From an uncultured delta proteobacterium (GTDB taxonomy: Bacteria; Myxococcota_A; Polyangia; Polyangiales; Polyangiaceae), in NCBI GenBank assembly GCA_903892415.1, contig CAITIQ010000344.1, forward strand, positions 1 to 64,000: a DNA stretch of 64,000 bases, in the 5' to 3' direction. Shown piece by piece: positions 33,853 through 41,521 of the stretch. The position numbers and the translations under genes were made by a program. The first letter of the stretch is position 1, and every line of letters starts with the position of its first letter. A model generated the notes under the pieces. It did no database searches. It was not told the origin of the DNA and was given only the letters and a program-made list of their open reading frames with translations.

Positions 33853-36084
33853 CTATTCGCAGAACGCCCGCAACCCGCTGCCACGCGGCACGAAGTCGAA
33901 GGTCAACGCGCGGCGCTCATGGCTAGCGGGCATCGCGGTGCTGAGCTTTTTACCTGCAGTCGTCGCGCAAATCACGGCTTTATCCGAGGCACCACCGGAG
34001 TCCTCCCAGCACGCCTGCCCACCGCCGCTCGATCCGGGCCAGACCCGCAGCTTCACGGGCACATTCACATCAAAAGGGTTTTCACGTCCGCACGAGGCTT
34101 CTCCGCGCTCGAGGCCTGTTTCAATGCCGGCGATCTCCGCTTGAGAAGCTGGCCGCGCACCGAGTCCCCAGGAGTCATTGCAAGCGAAGGCCTTCTTTTC
34201 GCGCGGCTCTACAGGCAGCTCGCTGACCGGGATGGCTAGCCCAACGCTGCGCAGCTTTCGAACGAGCTTGAGGGCATCTTTGAGTCGCAGCAGGGGCAAC
34301 TCTCCCTCTGCAACGATCAACAACCCGGGAGCCCGTTCGTCGAGCACCGCGCTAAATCGGGCCAGCGCGTCGTCATCGAGTTGCTCGACGCCGGGCTTGC
34401 CCAAGATGGAGACGTAGTAACCACGGTTCGTCACCGCCAAGATCGAAACGTCATCGCGCCCAATCTCTTCAATCCGCGGTGAAACGAGCGCGATCGGCAG
34501 CTCCGACCGCGCCGGCCTTCCACTGCCGCCGAGGGTGAAGCGAACCTCGTCGGGCTGGGCAAAGAGCGCATCGAGATCCGGCTCGGCGGGAGGCAAGCGC
34601 CCTGGACGAACGGCGCCCAAGGTCAACGGATTGTCGCGCATGAGACACGGAGCAAACGGCGTCGCGACCTGCTGACTTCGCTCGGCCAAATGCTGAGCCA
34701 GCGTGACGCCTCCCGGCTCGCTAACCGACGGCGCCCCACTCCCTGCGCGCAACGCGCGTCGCTCTCGCGAACCCAAGCCGATCAGCAAGGCGACGACCAC
34801 CACGCTCAGACCAAGCGCAACTCCCAGCGCGATGCGATGAGCCGGCTTCAAGGTAGCGGGCGTAGCTGCGGCGATCGAACTGACTGGAGCCGAGCGAGGC
34901 GCGCCAACCGACTGCGGCGCGGCAACGACCGGCGCGGCAGCCGACTGCGGCGCGGCAGCCGACTGCGGCGCGGCAGCCGACTGCGGCGCGGCAGCCGACT
35001 GCGGCGCGGCAGCCGACTGCGGCGCGGCGGGCAGCGGCGGTTGGCCGTTGGTCCCATCGCTCGAGAGCGCTTGAGACGATGGCGGCGCAGCTCCGACAGG
35101 TTGGAGCACCGCAGGGTCGACAGAACTAGGCCCGACAGAACTAGGCCCGGACGTGACCTCCCACTGCGCAAAGTCCGGCGGTAACTCCGTTACGAGCGTC
35201 ATCTCGGCTTGCAACGGCACGGGCGTTTCAAACGGTGCCAGCGCCTCGGCGAGCTCGAGCACCGACGCAAAACGCTCGGCGCGGTTCTTCCTCAAAGCGC
35301 GATCGACCACGAGCTCGAGCGCCTCGGGAGCGCCGGGGAGAAATTCACGCAACTTGCGGGCAGGATCGGCGGCGATCGCCGCAGTCACCGCGTGCGCCGA
35401 CTCACCCGCGAAGGGTGGCTGCCCGCTGATCAGCTCAAACAGCACCACGCCCAGCGCCCATACGTCACTTCGAGCGTCGACGTCGCGCAGAGCCCGCACC
35501 TGCTCGGGTGACATGTAGAGCGGCGTTCCCACCGTTACGTGAGTCTGCGTCAGATGAGCTGCGCCCAAATCGACCTTGGAAACGCCGAAATCGATCACCT
35601 TGAGGATGCCCGCGCCATTCGGCGCAGCGGCCAGAAATAGGTTCTCCGGTTTGAGGTCGCGGTGAACGATACCAGCGGCGTGAACCTCGGCGAGACCGAT
35701 GCAAGCCTGCCGAACCCAGCCGACCGCGGTGTGAATCGGCACGGATCCGAGCTTATCGAGCAAGCCGCCAAGGTCGGTACCTTCCAGCCATTCCATCGAG
35801 AGAAACGGCAAACCCAGCTCGGTCCGCCCGGTATCGAAGACGCGCACAACATGCGGATTGTTCACGCGCGAGATGGCCACGCCTTCACGGTGAATGCGTT
35901 CAACGATCTCGGGAAGGTGAAGGATCTCGGGCCGCAGAACCTTCAGCGCGACCTTGTGCCCACGTGCGCGATCGAAGGCCTCGAACAAAACGCCCATTGC
36001 CCCACCGCCACGCGCAGCCATCACGTGGAAGCGCCCGAGGACTTCCTCGCCTGGCAGGGGCAAGCGGATGGCGGACGCGGTCAC
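33853..36084 (-). CDS. Receptor-like Ser/Thr protein kinase with Cys-rich extracytoplasmic domain
   Basis: 743 residues from a GTG at 36084 with GAGG upstream. The Hanks-type kinase domain (about 18-285) is complete: glycine loop GGGAMG, Lys48 in VALKVL, catalytic HRDLKPEN (Asp143), Asp165 in DFGVSK, and SPEQ. A low-complexity linker contains five PQSAAA-type repeats encoded by 18-base units. One membrane segment lies at about 422-442. The outer domain of about 300 residues has six Cys (FAPCLM, FACNDS, EASCGR, QACWED, AVICAT, RAFCE), enough for three disulfides, and is not a PASTA domain. It probably senses something in the periplasm. Confidence 0.9.
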   Translation of the reverse strand: MTASAIRLPLPGEEVLGRFHVMAARGGGAMGVLFEAFDRARGHKVALKVLRPEILHLPEIVERIHREGVAISRVNNPHVVRVFDTGRTELGLPFLSMEWLEGTDLGGLLDKLGSVPIHTAVGWVRQACIGLAEVHAAGIVHRDLKPENLFLAAAPNGAGILKVIDFGVSKVDLGAAHLTQTHVTVGTPLYMSPEQVRALRDVDARSDVWALGVVLFELISGQPPFAGESAHAVTAAIAADPARKLREFLPGAPEALELVVDRALRKNRAERFASVLELAEALAPFETPVPLQAEMTLVTELPPDFAQWEVTSGPSSVGPSSVDPAVLQPVGAAPPSSQALSSDGTNGQPPLPAAPQSAAAPQSAAAPQSAAAPQSAAAPQSAAAPVVAAPQSVGAPRSAPVSSIAAATPATLKPAHRIALGVALGLSVVVVALLIGLGSRERRALRAGSGAPSVSEPGGVTLAQHLAERSQQVATPFAPCLMRDNPLTLGAVRPGRLPPAEPDLDALFAQPDEVRFTLGGSGRPARSELPIALVSPRIEEIGRDDVSILAVTNRGYYVSILGKPGVEQLDDDALARFSAVLDERAPGLLIVAEGELPLLRLKDALKLVRKLRSVGLAIPVSELPVEPREKKAFACNDSWGLGARPASQAEIAGIETGLERGEASCGRENPFDVNVPVKLRVWPGSSGGGQACWEDSGGASDKAVICATTAGKKLSTAMPASHERRALTFDFVPRGSGLRAFCE
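34931..35020 (-). repeat. Five perfect 18-base tandem repeats inside the kinase gene
   Basis: The unit GGCGCGGCAGCCGACTGC repeats five times without mismatch and encodes alternating AAPQSA in the juxtamembrane linker. Partial copies flank it. The unit is a multiple of three, so copy-number change would keep frame. Confidence 0.95.
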
Positions 36085-36224
36085 TCAGCATCCTCGCTAC
36101 GCGTGCGGGCCACCTTCGTCAATTCCGCCGAAGGCGCGGTAGGTGACCGCTCAAAAGCTGCCGGCAAGACGCCCATGATCGCCGAAACATTGCTCACCGG
36201 CGCGCGGCTTGACATGCTTGGCCC

Positions 36225-36818
36225 ATGCGTCTGGATAAGCAGCTCGTTGGGACCGCTACACTCCTCGCCGTGCTCGGCTGTGGCGGAAGCAATGAAAAGC
36301 CTGACAATACGGCCTGGGAAACGCGTCAGGGCTTCAGGATGCCGGGAGTCAACGAAGACGGCGAAGTTGACTTTGCAGCGAAAAGCACGCGCTTTTCAGG
36401 CTTTGATTGGGTCGGCGTGCGCCACGATCTCTCGATCAATCCGAACCTCGAGCAGAAGACGCCCGACTGCACTTGCCTCGCCGTGGAGATCGGCGACCCG
36501 AGCGATCCTCGCTTCGTTTGGCGTGGGCCCCGGCCGGATCTCAACCCGGTCAATGTGGCCGTCGCCGTCAGCGCTTTCAACGTTGATTGCCCAGGCGGGC
36601 CCGCCAACAAAGCCGATCGTCGACCGTCGATTCGCGCGGTGGATCGCGTCGGAAAAGACGTGGTCATCGAGATTGAAGAGCTGCCTGCTGATCGGCCTGT
36701 CGCTACGGGCGCGATCATGCGCCCGGTCGAGCCCGGGGGAAACCTGTACGTCCGGCCGCGCAACAAGAATCTGCCCTATGCAAAGATTTCGGACCGGCAG
36801 CTCTGCCGCGTGAAGTAA
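36225..36818 (+). CDS. Lipoprotein of unknown function
   Basis: 197 residues. The signal peptide ends VLGC (Cys19). The mature protein has three or four further Cys (DCTCLAVEIGDPSD; NVDCPGGP; RQLCRVK) and mixed beta structure. I recognise no family. It lies divergent from the kinase gene (140-base gap) and 20 bases before the PPDK-like gene on the same strand, so it may be the first gene of that operon. Confidence 0.65.
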   Translation: MRLDKQLVGTATLLAVLGCGGSNEKPDNTAWETRQGFRMPGVNEDGEVDFAAKSTRFSGFDWVGVRHDLSINPNLEQKTPDCTCLAVEIGDPSDPRFVWRGPRPDLNPVNVAVAVSAFNVDCPGGPANKADRRPSIRAVDRVGKDVVIEIEELPADRPVATGAIMRPVEPGGNLYVRPRNKNLPYAKISDRQLCRVK

Positions 36819-36838
36819 CGGTGGAGTAGAGTGGCTGG

Positions 36839-38431
36839 GTGACAACACCCGGCGAACCTGAGTTGAGCGACCCGCTCGAACTCGCATTGCTCGCATCATT
36901 CCGAGCGCCCGGCCGAGAGGCCGTGTTTCGCCCTGATACGGCTCCGAGCTCGAGCGGGCTCACGGCTGATGGCGCGCTGATCGCCGCTGCTCGCGTGGTG
37001 GGCGTCGGTGACGGCGCTACCGTGATCCTGCTGCAACCGCGGCTCGACCTCGAGCTGCTCTTGTGCGAGGCCGTTTCGATCGCTGAGAGTTGTTTTGGGG
37101 TATCGGCCTCACGGTTCCAGAACTTGTTACCGCGCTTGCCAGCTCCTGAAGCCATCGCCGAGCTGTTGCGCTCAATCGCCTTGTCGAACGATGCCTCGCT
37201 TCCGCCGCCGTCGCTGGAGCGCGCAATTAGCGTGCTTTCGCTGCTGCGGCGCAGGAACCGACAGTCGACTCTTCACTTGCGTTTGCTCGAGGCGGACCTT
37301 CGTTTCCACACCGCGGATAGCCGTGATCTGCGGACTGGAAGCTGGCCCGGCCCGGTGGCTCATTCGCTCTCGCCGGGGCTGATGACGCGTTCGCTACGAC
37401 CGGAGACGGTGGAACTGCCCGAGGTCGCCACAGCGATCCAGACGTTGTTCAACGATCTCGAGTTACGCGCCAAGCGCCCCATTCGTGGCACCTTCGCTTC
37501 GACCGCTGACAACCGCGTCTTTCCGGTCCACCTCGTGCCCGCCAAACGAGTGGGCCTCGCGTCCTTCGCGCTGGCCTCCCAACTGCTCGACCAAGGCCGC
37601 ATCAAACCGAACCAACTCCCGTCGATCATCGATGAGGCGGACCTCACCGTCGCCGCGCCGTTGGAGCTGGATCTGACCAGCGCGCGCATCCTCGTCGCAG
37701 GTATCGGAGCTGGGCCAGGAACGGCGCACGGCCGAGCGTGCTTGTCGCTGAACGAGGCACGGCAGCACAGCGCCGCCGATTCGGAGGGCATCATCCTGTT
37801 CGTGCACGAGGTGACCAAAGACGACGCCGATGCGCTGCGTGCAGCCGCCGGCATCGTTACGGTGCGGGGCGGGTTGACCGGCGAGGCCGCTGTAATGGCC
37901 CGCGCCCTTTCAAAGCCGTGCATCGCCTCGGGTTCGGCGATGACGCTGACCGAGAGTGAAGTGCGCGGTGGCGGAGCCACCATTCATCCTGGAGACGCCA
38001 TCACCTTGGACGGGAAGACGGGCCTGATCGTGGCGGGCTTCGTACCGCGCAAGCTCGGTTCACTGAGCCCGGAGGTCGCCCGCGTGCTCGCCTTGCTACC
38101 AAACGAAAACGTCCTCGTACGCAGCAGGACCGCCTCGGACGTAGCAACGGCCAAGAACCTCGGTGCCGGAGGGATTTTCCTCGAGCGCGACGAGGAGAGC
38201 TCTCCGCTGCTTGAAGCGGCCCATCGTCTCGCCCTGCCCGTCTTCGCGCGCGAGCAGCTCAGCGCCGTTCTTCAAGCGGCTGCGCAGCAGCTGAACATTC
38301 AGCTACGAACGCTCGAGGTACCAGCGGGACCAGGCCGAAAAGAAGCAGCGGGCTTCCTCGTTTGTGACGCCGATGACGTGCTCAATGCGAGGCTAGCGGC
38401 GCTCGCAGCGACCAGCGACGACCCCGCCTGA
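36839..38431 (+). CDS. PPDK/PEP-utilising-enzyme-like protein lacking the phosphohistidine
   Basis: 530 residues from a GTG at 36839. The middle follows pyruvate phosphate dikinase: RVFPVHLVPAKRVGLASFALASQLLDQGRI resembles the PPDK linker after the ATP-grasp domain; GIGAGPGTAHGRACLS and GIVTVRGGLTGEAAVMARAL match the swivelling phosphohistidine domain, followed by PGDAITLDGKTG. In active enzymes the motif is TSHAA; here it is TGEAA, so Glu349 replaces the phosphorylated His. A truncated start of the PEP barrel follows (NVLVRSRTASDVATAKNLGAGGIFL). The ATP-grasp domain and most of the PEP barrel are missing. It cannot be a normal PPDK and is likely a regulatory or binding protein. Confidence 0.7.
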   Translation: MTTPGEPELSDPLELALLASFRAPGREAVFRPDTAPSSSGLTADGALIAAARVVGVGDGATVILLQPRLDLELLLCEAVSIAESCFGVSASRFQNLLPRLPAPEAIAELLRSIALSNDASLPPPSLERAISVLSLLRRRNRQSTLHLRLLEADLRFHTADSRDLRTGSWPGPVAHSLSPGLMTRSLRPETVELPEVATAIQTLFNDLELRAKRPIRGTFASTADNRVFPVHLVPAKRVGLASFALASQLLDQGRIKPNQLPSIIDEADLTVAAPLELDLTSARILVAGIGAGPGTAHGRACLSLNEARQHSAADSEGIILFVHEVTKDDADALRAAAGIVTVRGGLTGEAAVMARALSKPCIASGSAMTLTESEVRGGGATIHPGDAITLDGKTGLIVAGFVPRKLGSLSPEVARVLALLPNENVLVRSRTASDVATAKNLGAGGIFLERDEESSPLLEAAHRLALPVFAREQLSAVLQAAAQQLNIQLRTLEVPAGPGRKEAAGFLVCDADDVLNARLAALAATSDDPA

Positions 38432-38489
38432 GGCTCTCGCTCGCCAACGAGTCATTTACAGACGGCATCTCGCGTTGCACCCTAGGCCC

Positions 38490-39200
38490 ATGGGCATCTT
38501 CGACCGCATGGGCAAAGTCATCTCGAGCAACATGAACGCCCTCCTCGACAAGGCGGAAGATCCAGGCAAGTCCGTCGAGTTCCTGGTCGAAGAAATGAAG
38601 GACCAGGTCAAAGCCGGCCGCAAAGAGCTGGTCGAGGGCTTGGCCGCGGAGAAGGTCCTACGCAAGAAGGTCGAAGACTTCGATCTTGAAGTCGAAAAAT
38701 GGGAGAAGCGCGCCGAGCTCGCCCTCAAAGCCGACGATGAGAAGCTCGCGCGCGAGGCGCTGACGCAGAAGAAGCGCGTCGTTGGGGAACGTGATCGCGC
38801 CGAGTCCCTACGCGCCGAGCAGCGTGCGGCGGTGCTCAGCATGAAGGCCGAGCTCGAGCGCATGGAAGCGAAGCAGCAGGAGTACGAGGCTCGCAAAGGC
38901 ACCATCGCAACCCAGCTCAAACAGGCTCGTGCTGGCGGCGGAGCGGAGGGCCTGGGCGCAAAAAGCAGCGGCGGCGCCTTCGACGAGTTTCGGCGCATGG
39001 AGGCCAAGATCGAGCACCACGTCGAGGAAGCGGCGGCTCGGCGCGAGGTGGATGACGCGCTTGGTGGCGGCACCGATGAGGCCGCACTCGAAGCCAAGTT
39101 CCGCCGGCTCGAGGGCTCTGCTCCCAGCGAGGGCGGCCCGACGCCAGAGCTCGACGACGAGATATCGCGCCTCAAAAAGAAGATTCGCATCGGCAGCTGA
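38490..39200 (+). CDS. pspA: PspA/IM30-family membrane stress protein
   Basis: 236 residues from the ATG at 38490. The start MGIFDRMGKVISSNMNALLDKAEDP is the typical amphipathic N terminus of PspA/Vipp1. The rest is nearly all coiled coil (VEEMKDQVKAGRKELVEGLA; VEKWEKRAELALKADDEKLA; LKAELERMEAKQQEYEARK), with a Gly-rich break near 155-165 and a C-terminal helix. PspA polymerises on the inner membrane and protects it under stress. No pspF, pspB or pspC neighbour exists here. It is followed at 8 bases by the cyclase-like gene, so the partners appear different from the E. coli system. Confidence 0.9.
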   Translation: MGIFDRMGKVISSNMNALLDKAEDPGKSVEFLVEEMKDQVKAGRKELVEGLAAEKVLRKKVEDFDLEVEKWEKRAELALKADDEKLAREALTQKKRVVGERDRAESLRAEQRAAVLSMKAELERMEAKQQEYEARKGTIATQLKQARAGGGAEGLGAKSSGGAFDEFRRMEAKIEHHVEEAAARREVDDALGGGTDEAALEAKFRRLEGSAPSEGGPTPELDDEISRLKKKIRIGS

Positions 39201-39208
39201 GGAACGCC

Positions 39209-40234
39209 GTGACTGAGGCCGTCGTCGTAAGTTTTCGCTGGTCCGCGCTAGAGACCCCTGAGCGCGCCGTTGCGCGCGCCCGAGCTGCAGCGGTGGAGGC
39301 CGCCGAGCTTGGCGGTCGGCTGGCGGGGTTTGGCGGCTTTGAGGTCGCGTTCCGTTTCGATGCCGAAGAGATCGAAGCCGCGGCGCTGTTCGCGCGCAGC
39401 GTGGTTCAGCGCATTCCGTCGCTGGGCCGCGCGGGGATGGCTCGCGGCGCTGTAGCCGCTTTTGAAACGGCGGACGGGCTGAACCAGCTCGCCTGGGGTG
39501 AGCCGCTCGTGATCGCGGCTGCACTCGCGCGGCTGGCAGAGCTCGGCTCGGTGTTGCTCTTGGAGGACCTCGCGAAAGAGTTCCCCCATGCGCTGCAAAG
39601 CGGCGGACCAGGGCGGGAGCTACCGTTCGCGGGGCGAACCCGAGCAACGGTAAAGCTCGAGGCGCTCTCCTTCGAGGCCGACTCGGCGGTCATTGAAGAA
39701 CCCCACAATCTTTCGGAGACAGCCCAAGTGCGAGTGGCGCCAGTGATGGCGCCCTCCACATTTCCCCCGGCCGCAGATCCTCCTCGGCGCAGTCACACCG
39801 GCTCGTACGAAATGCTCGAGTTAGCGCGCAGTGCGCTGCTTCGCAGTGACTCCGTTTCGCTCGATACAGCGGTCTCCGAGCTCAACCTCTCGGCGCAGAA
39901 CAAGGAGATCGTCGAGCGCTTGGCAGGCGTTTTGGCGATGACCCGCGGCGCCAATGAGGAGGGCCTACGCGTGTTGCGGCGCGCCGCAGAAACCGAGCAG
40001 ACCGATGACAAACGTGCGCGCGCGGTGCTGGCCTACGCGATCGGCGTCGCCGCTGCGGGTCGTCATGAAGAAGCGCTGCTCGAGGCGCTCAGCGCGCTCT
40101 CCATCACGAGGCAAAGCCAAGATCCCAGCGGTGAACGTGCTTGCGCCAGGTTCCTTGCGCAGCTCGCGTTTGCCAACGGCCACGTGGACGCAGCGAGCGC
40201 GTGGGAACACGTGGCTCAGCGCGCCGCCGATTGA
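39209..40234 (+). CDS. Degenerate nucleotide-cyclase-like domain with helical repeat tail
   Basis: 341 residues from a GTG at 39209. Residues 1-135 resemble a class III adenylate/guanylate cyclase domain read strand by strand: AVVVSFRWSALETPERAVA, GGRLAGFGGFEVAFRF (the GDG hairpin place), RAGMARGAVAAF and GEPLVIAAALARLAELGSVLL (the place of NxAARLxxLA). The metal Asp residues and the Asn/Arg of the transition-state pair are not visible, so catalysis is unlikely. Residues 200-341 look like TPR-type helices. I rate the cyclase relation as moderate; the alternative is an unknown alpha/beta plus TPR protein. It is tightly linked to pspA and the zf-TFIIB gene. Confidence 0.55.
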   Translation: MTEAVVVSFRWSALETPERAVARARAAAVEAAELGGRLAGFGGFEVAFRFDAEEIEAAALFARSVVQRIPSLGRAGMARGAVAAFETADGLNQLAWGEPLVIAAALARLAELGSVLLLEDLAKEFPHALQSGGPGRELPFAGRTRATVKLEALSFEADSAVIEEPHNLSETAQVRVAPVMAPSTFPPAADPPRRSHTGSYEMLELARSALLRSDSVSLDTAVSELNLSAQNKEIVERLAGVLAMTRGANEEGLRVLRRAAETEQTDDKRARAVLAYAIGVAAAGRHEEALLEALSALSITRQSQDPSGERACARFLAQLAFANGHVDAASAWEHVAQRAAD

Positions 40235-40246
40235 TACTCTTCGCGC

Positions 40247-40915
40247 GTGGACGCTGAAGTTTGTCTCGGGTGCGGCGGCATCGTGGACCCGATCGCCGCC
40301 GAGCGCTGCACCTGCCCTCCCCCATCGATGCAACCGCGCAGCCAGACCGAGGGCCCAACGAGCTATCGGAATGGCCCCGCGCTAAGTCCTTGTCCACGCT
40401 GTCGCGGGAGGCTCAGCATCAAGCGCTACCTCGACGCGGACGTGGTGGAGTGCCTGCAGTGCTGTGGCCTCTTCCTATCCAAACCAATGGTCGAAATGCT
40501 CGACGGCCCGTTCGGAGGAGCGTTTCGCATCGCCTTCCCTCGCAGGCCAGCTCCTGAGCTGGGACCCGTCAGCTACATCCCTTGTTTGGCCTGCGGCACG
40601 CGAATGAATCGCAAAGTGTTCGCGCAGATCAGCGGAGTCATCGTGGACGTGTGCAAAGAGCACGGCGTTTGGTTTGACGCCGGCGAAGTTGCAGCCATCG
40701 TGGCCTTCATCGATGCCGGCGGCTTGAAAACAGCCGCGACCCGTGAGGCCCAGAAACGCGCCCAAGAACGAAAGGCGTTGGCGCAACAATTTCACGTGGT
40801 CCACGCAGAGTCAGCCCGCGCCCTGGCGAACGTTTACGGCCATCAAAGAGTTGGTCCAGAGGTTGCAGCCCTTGGCACCCTTGTTGGCATCGACTTCGGT
40901 GGCCTCTTTCGCTGA
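40247..40915 (+). CDS. zf-TFIIB-type zinc-ribbon protein
   Basis: 222 residues from a GTG at 40247. Three Cys-rich elements are seen: an N-terminal CLGCGG with CTC, a ribbon CPRCRGRL ... CLQCCGLFL (about 49-77), and CLACGTRMNRKVFAQISGVIVDVCKEHGVWFDAGEVAAI (about 105-145), which is the typical zf-TFIIB/DUF pattern. A basic helix and a short tail follow. Such small proteins are common but poorly understood; some bind nucleic acids or act in protein complexes. It is 12 bases after the cyclase-like gene. Confidence 0.8.
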   Translation: MDAEVCLGCGGIVDPIAAERCTCPPPSMQPRSQTEGPTSYRNGPALSPCPRCRGRLSIKRYLDADVVECLQCCGLFLSKPMVEMLDGPFGGAFRIAFPRRPAPELGPVSYIPCLACGTRMNRKVFAQISGVIVDVCKEHGVWFDAGEVAAIVAFIDAGGLKTAATREAQKRAQERKALAQQFHVVHAESARALANVYGHQRVGPEVAALGTLVGIDFGGLFR

Positions 40916-41095
40916 GAACAGGCCGCTGGCGATTCACCAACCCTCTCATGAGGGTTGCAGCGCGCGGCGAATCTGCGGACACTCGGCGAAGTCATGAGCA
41001 ACTCGGCCAAAAACTGGACGCGCGCTAAAGCAACCGGCATCGTTAGCGGCGTAAAGATGGCCAGCGTGCAGACATCCAGGGAGCCGAAGTCGCCA

Positions 41096-41470
41096 ATGAT
41101 GAGGGGTTGTGTAGCCGTCCTCGGGTTCCTGATCGTCGGGCTGGGGATCACCTCGCCTGGCTGTCTACCCACGCTCCCGGCGATCCCGACCATCGCCCCT
41201 GTGGCCCCGGAGCTTCAGATACCGCAGGCACCTGAACTCAAGATCCCCGAGTTCACGCCGCCAACGGTTGAACCGCCCGAAGGCCCCGAGCTCCCCGCCA
41301 AGCCCCCCGAGGGTGAGGGCAATTGCTGCATTCGCAAGGGCAACCTGCTGAAGAAAGAGTGCCAAGGCGCGATGAGCTGCTGCATCGACAAGTTCGAGGA
41401 CGCTGGCGAATGCGAAGAAGTTGAAGGCCTCTGGTTCTTCTCTAAAGAAGGTTGCGCGGGCGCCTGCTAG
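41096..41470 (+). CDS. Small Pro-rich, Cys-rich lipoprotein
   Basis: 124 residues if it starts at ATG 41096, which gives a regular lipoprotein signal peptide (VLGFLIVGLGITSPGC); ATG 40994 is an in-frame alternative that would add 34 residues before it. A Pro/Glu linker (PELQIPQAPELKIPEFTPP) is followed by a compact C-terminal domain with eight Cys, including two CC pairs (GNCCIRKG; MSCCIDKF), likely disulfide-bonded. I do not recognise the family. Confidence 0.6.
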   Translation: MMRGCVAVLGFLIVGLGITSPGCLPTLPAIPTIAPVAPELQIPQAPELKIPEFTPPTVEPPEGPELPAKPPEGEGNCCIRKGNLLKKECQGAMSCCIDKFEDAGECEEVEGLWFFSKEGCAGAC

Positions 41471-41521
41471 CAAGGGTAGTGCAATGGCTGCCAAGCCGTG
41501 CGAACCTTTCCCCTGAAACCA

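Noticed and set aside
34931..35020. Regular 18-base repeats as a CRISPR array
   Set aside because: No spacers, perfect tandem units in frame within a coding gene, no cas genes.
35662..36813. 383-codon plus-strand frame across the kinase 5' end and the next lipoprotein
   Set aside because: It runs antisense to the kinase domain and out of frame with the lipoprotein that has a proper signal peptide.
36839..38431. Functional pyruvate phosphate dikinase (ppdK)
   Set aside because: Too short, lacks the ATP-grasp domain and full PEP barrel, and has Glu at the phosphohistidine.
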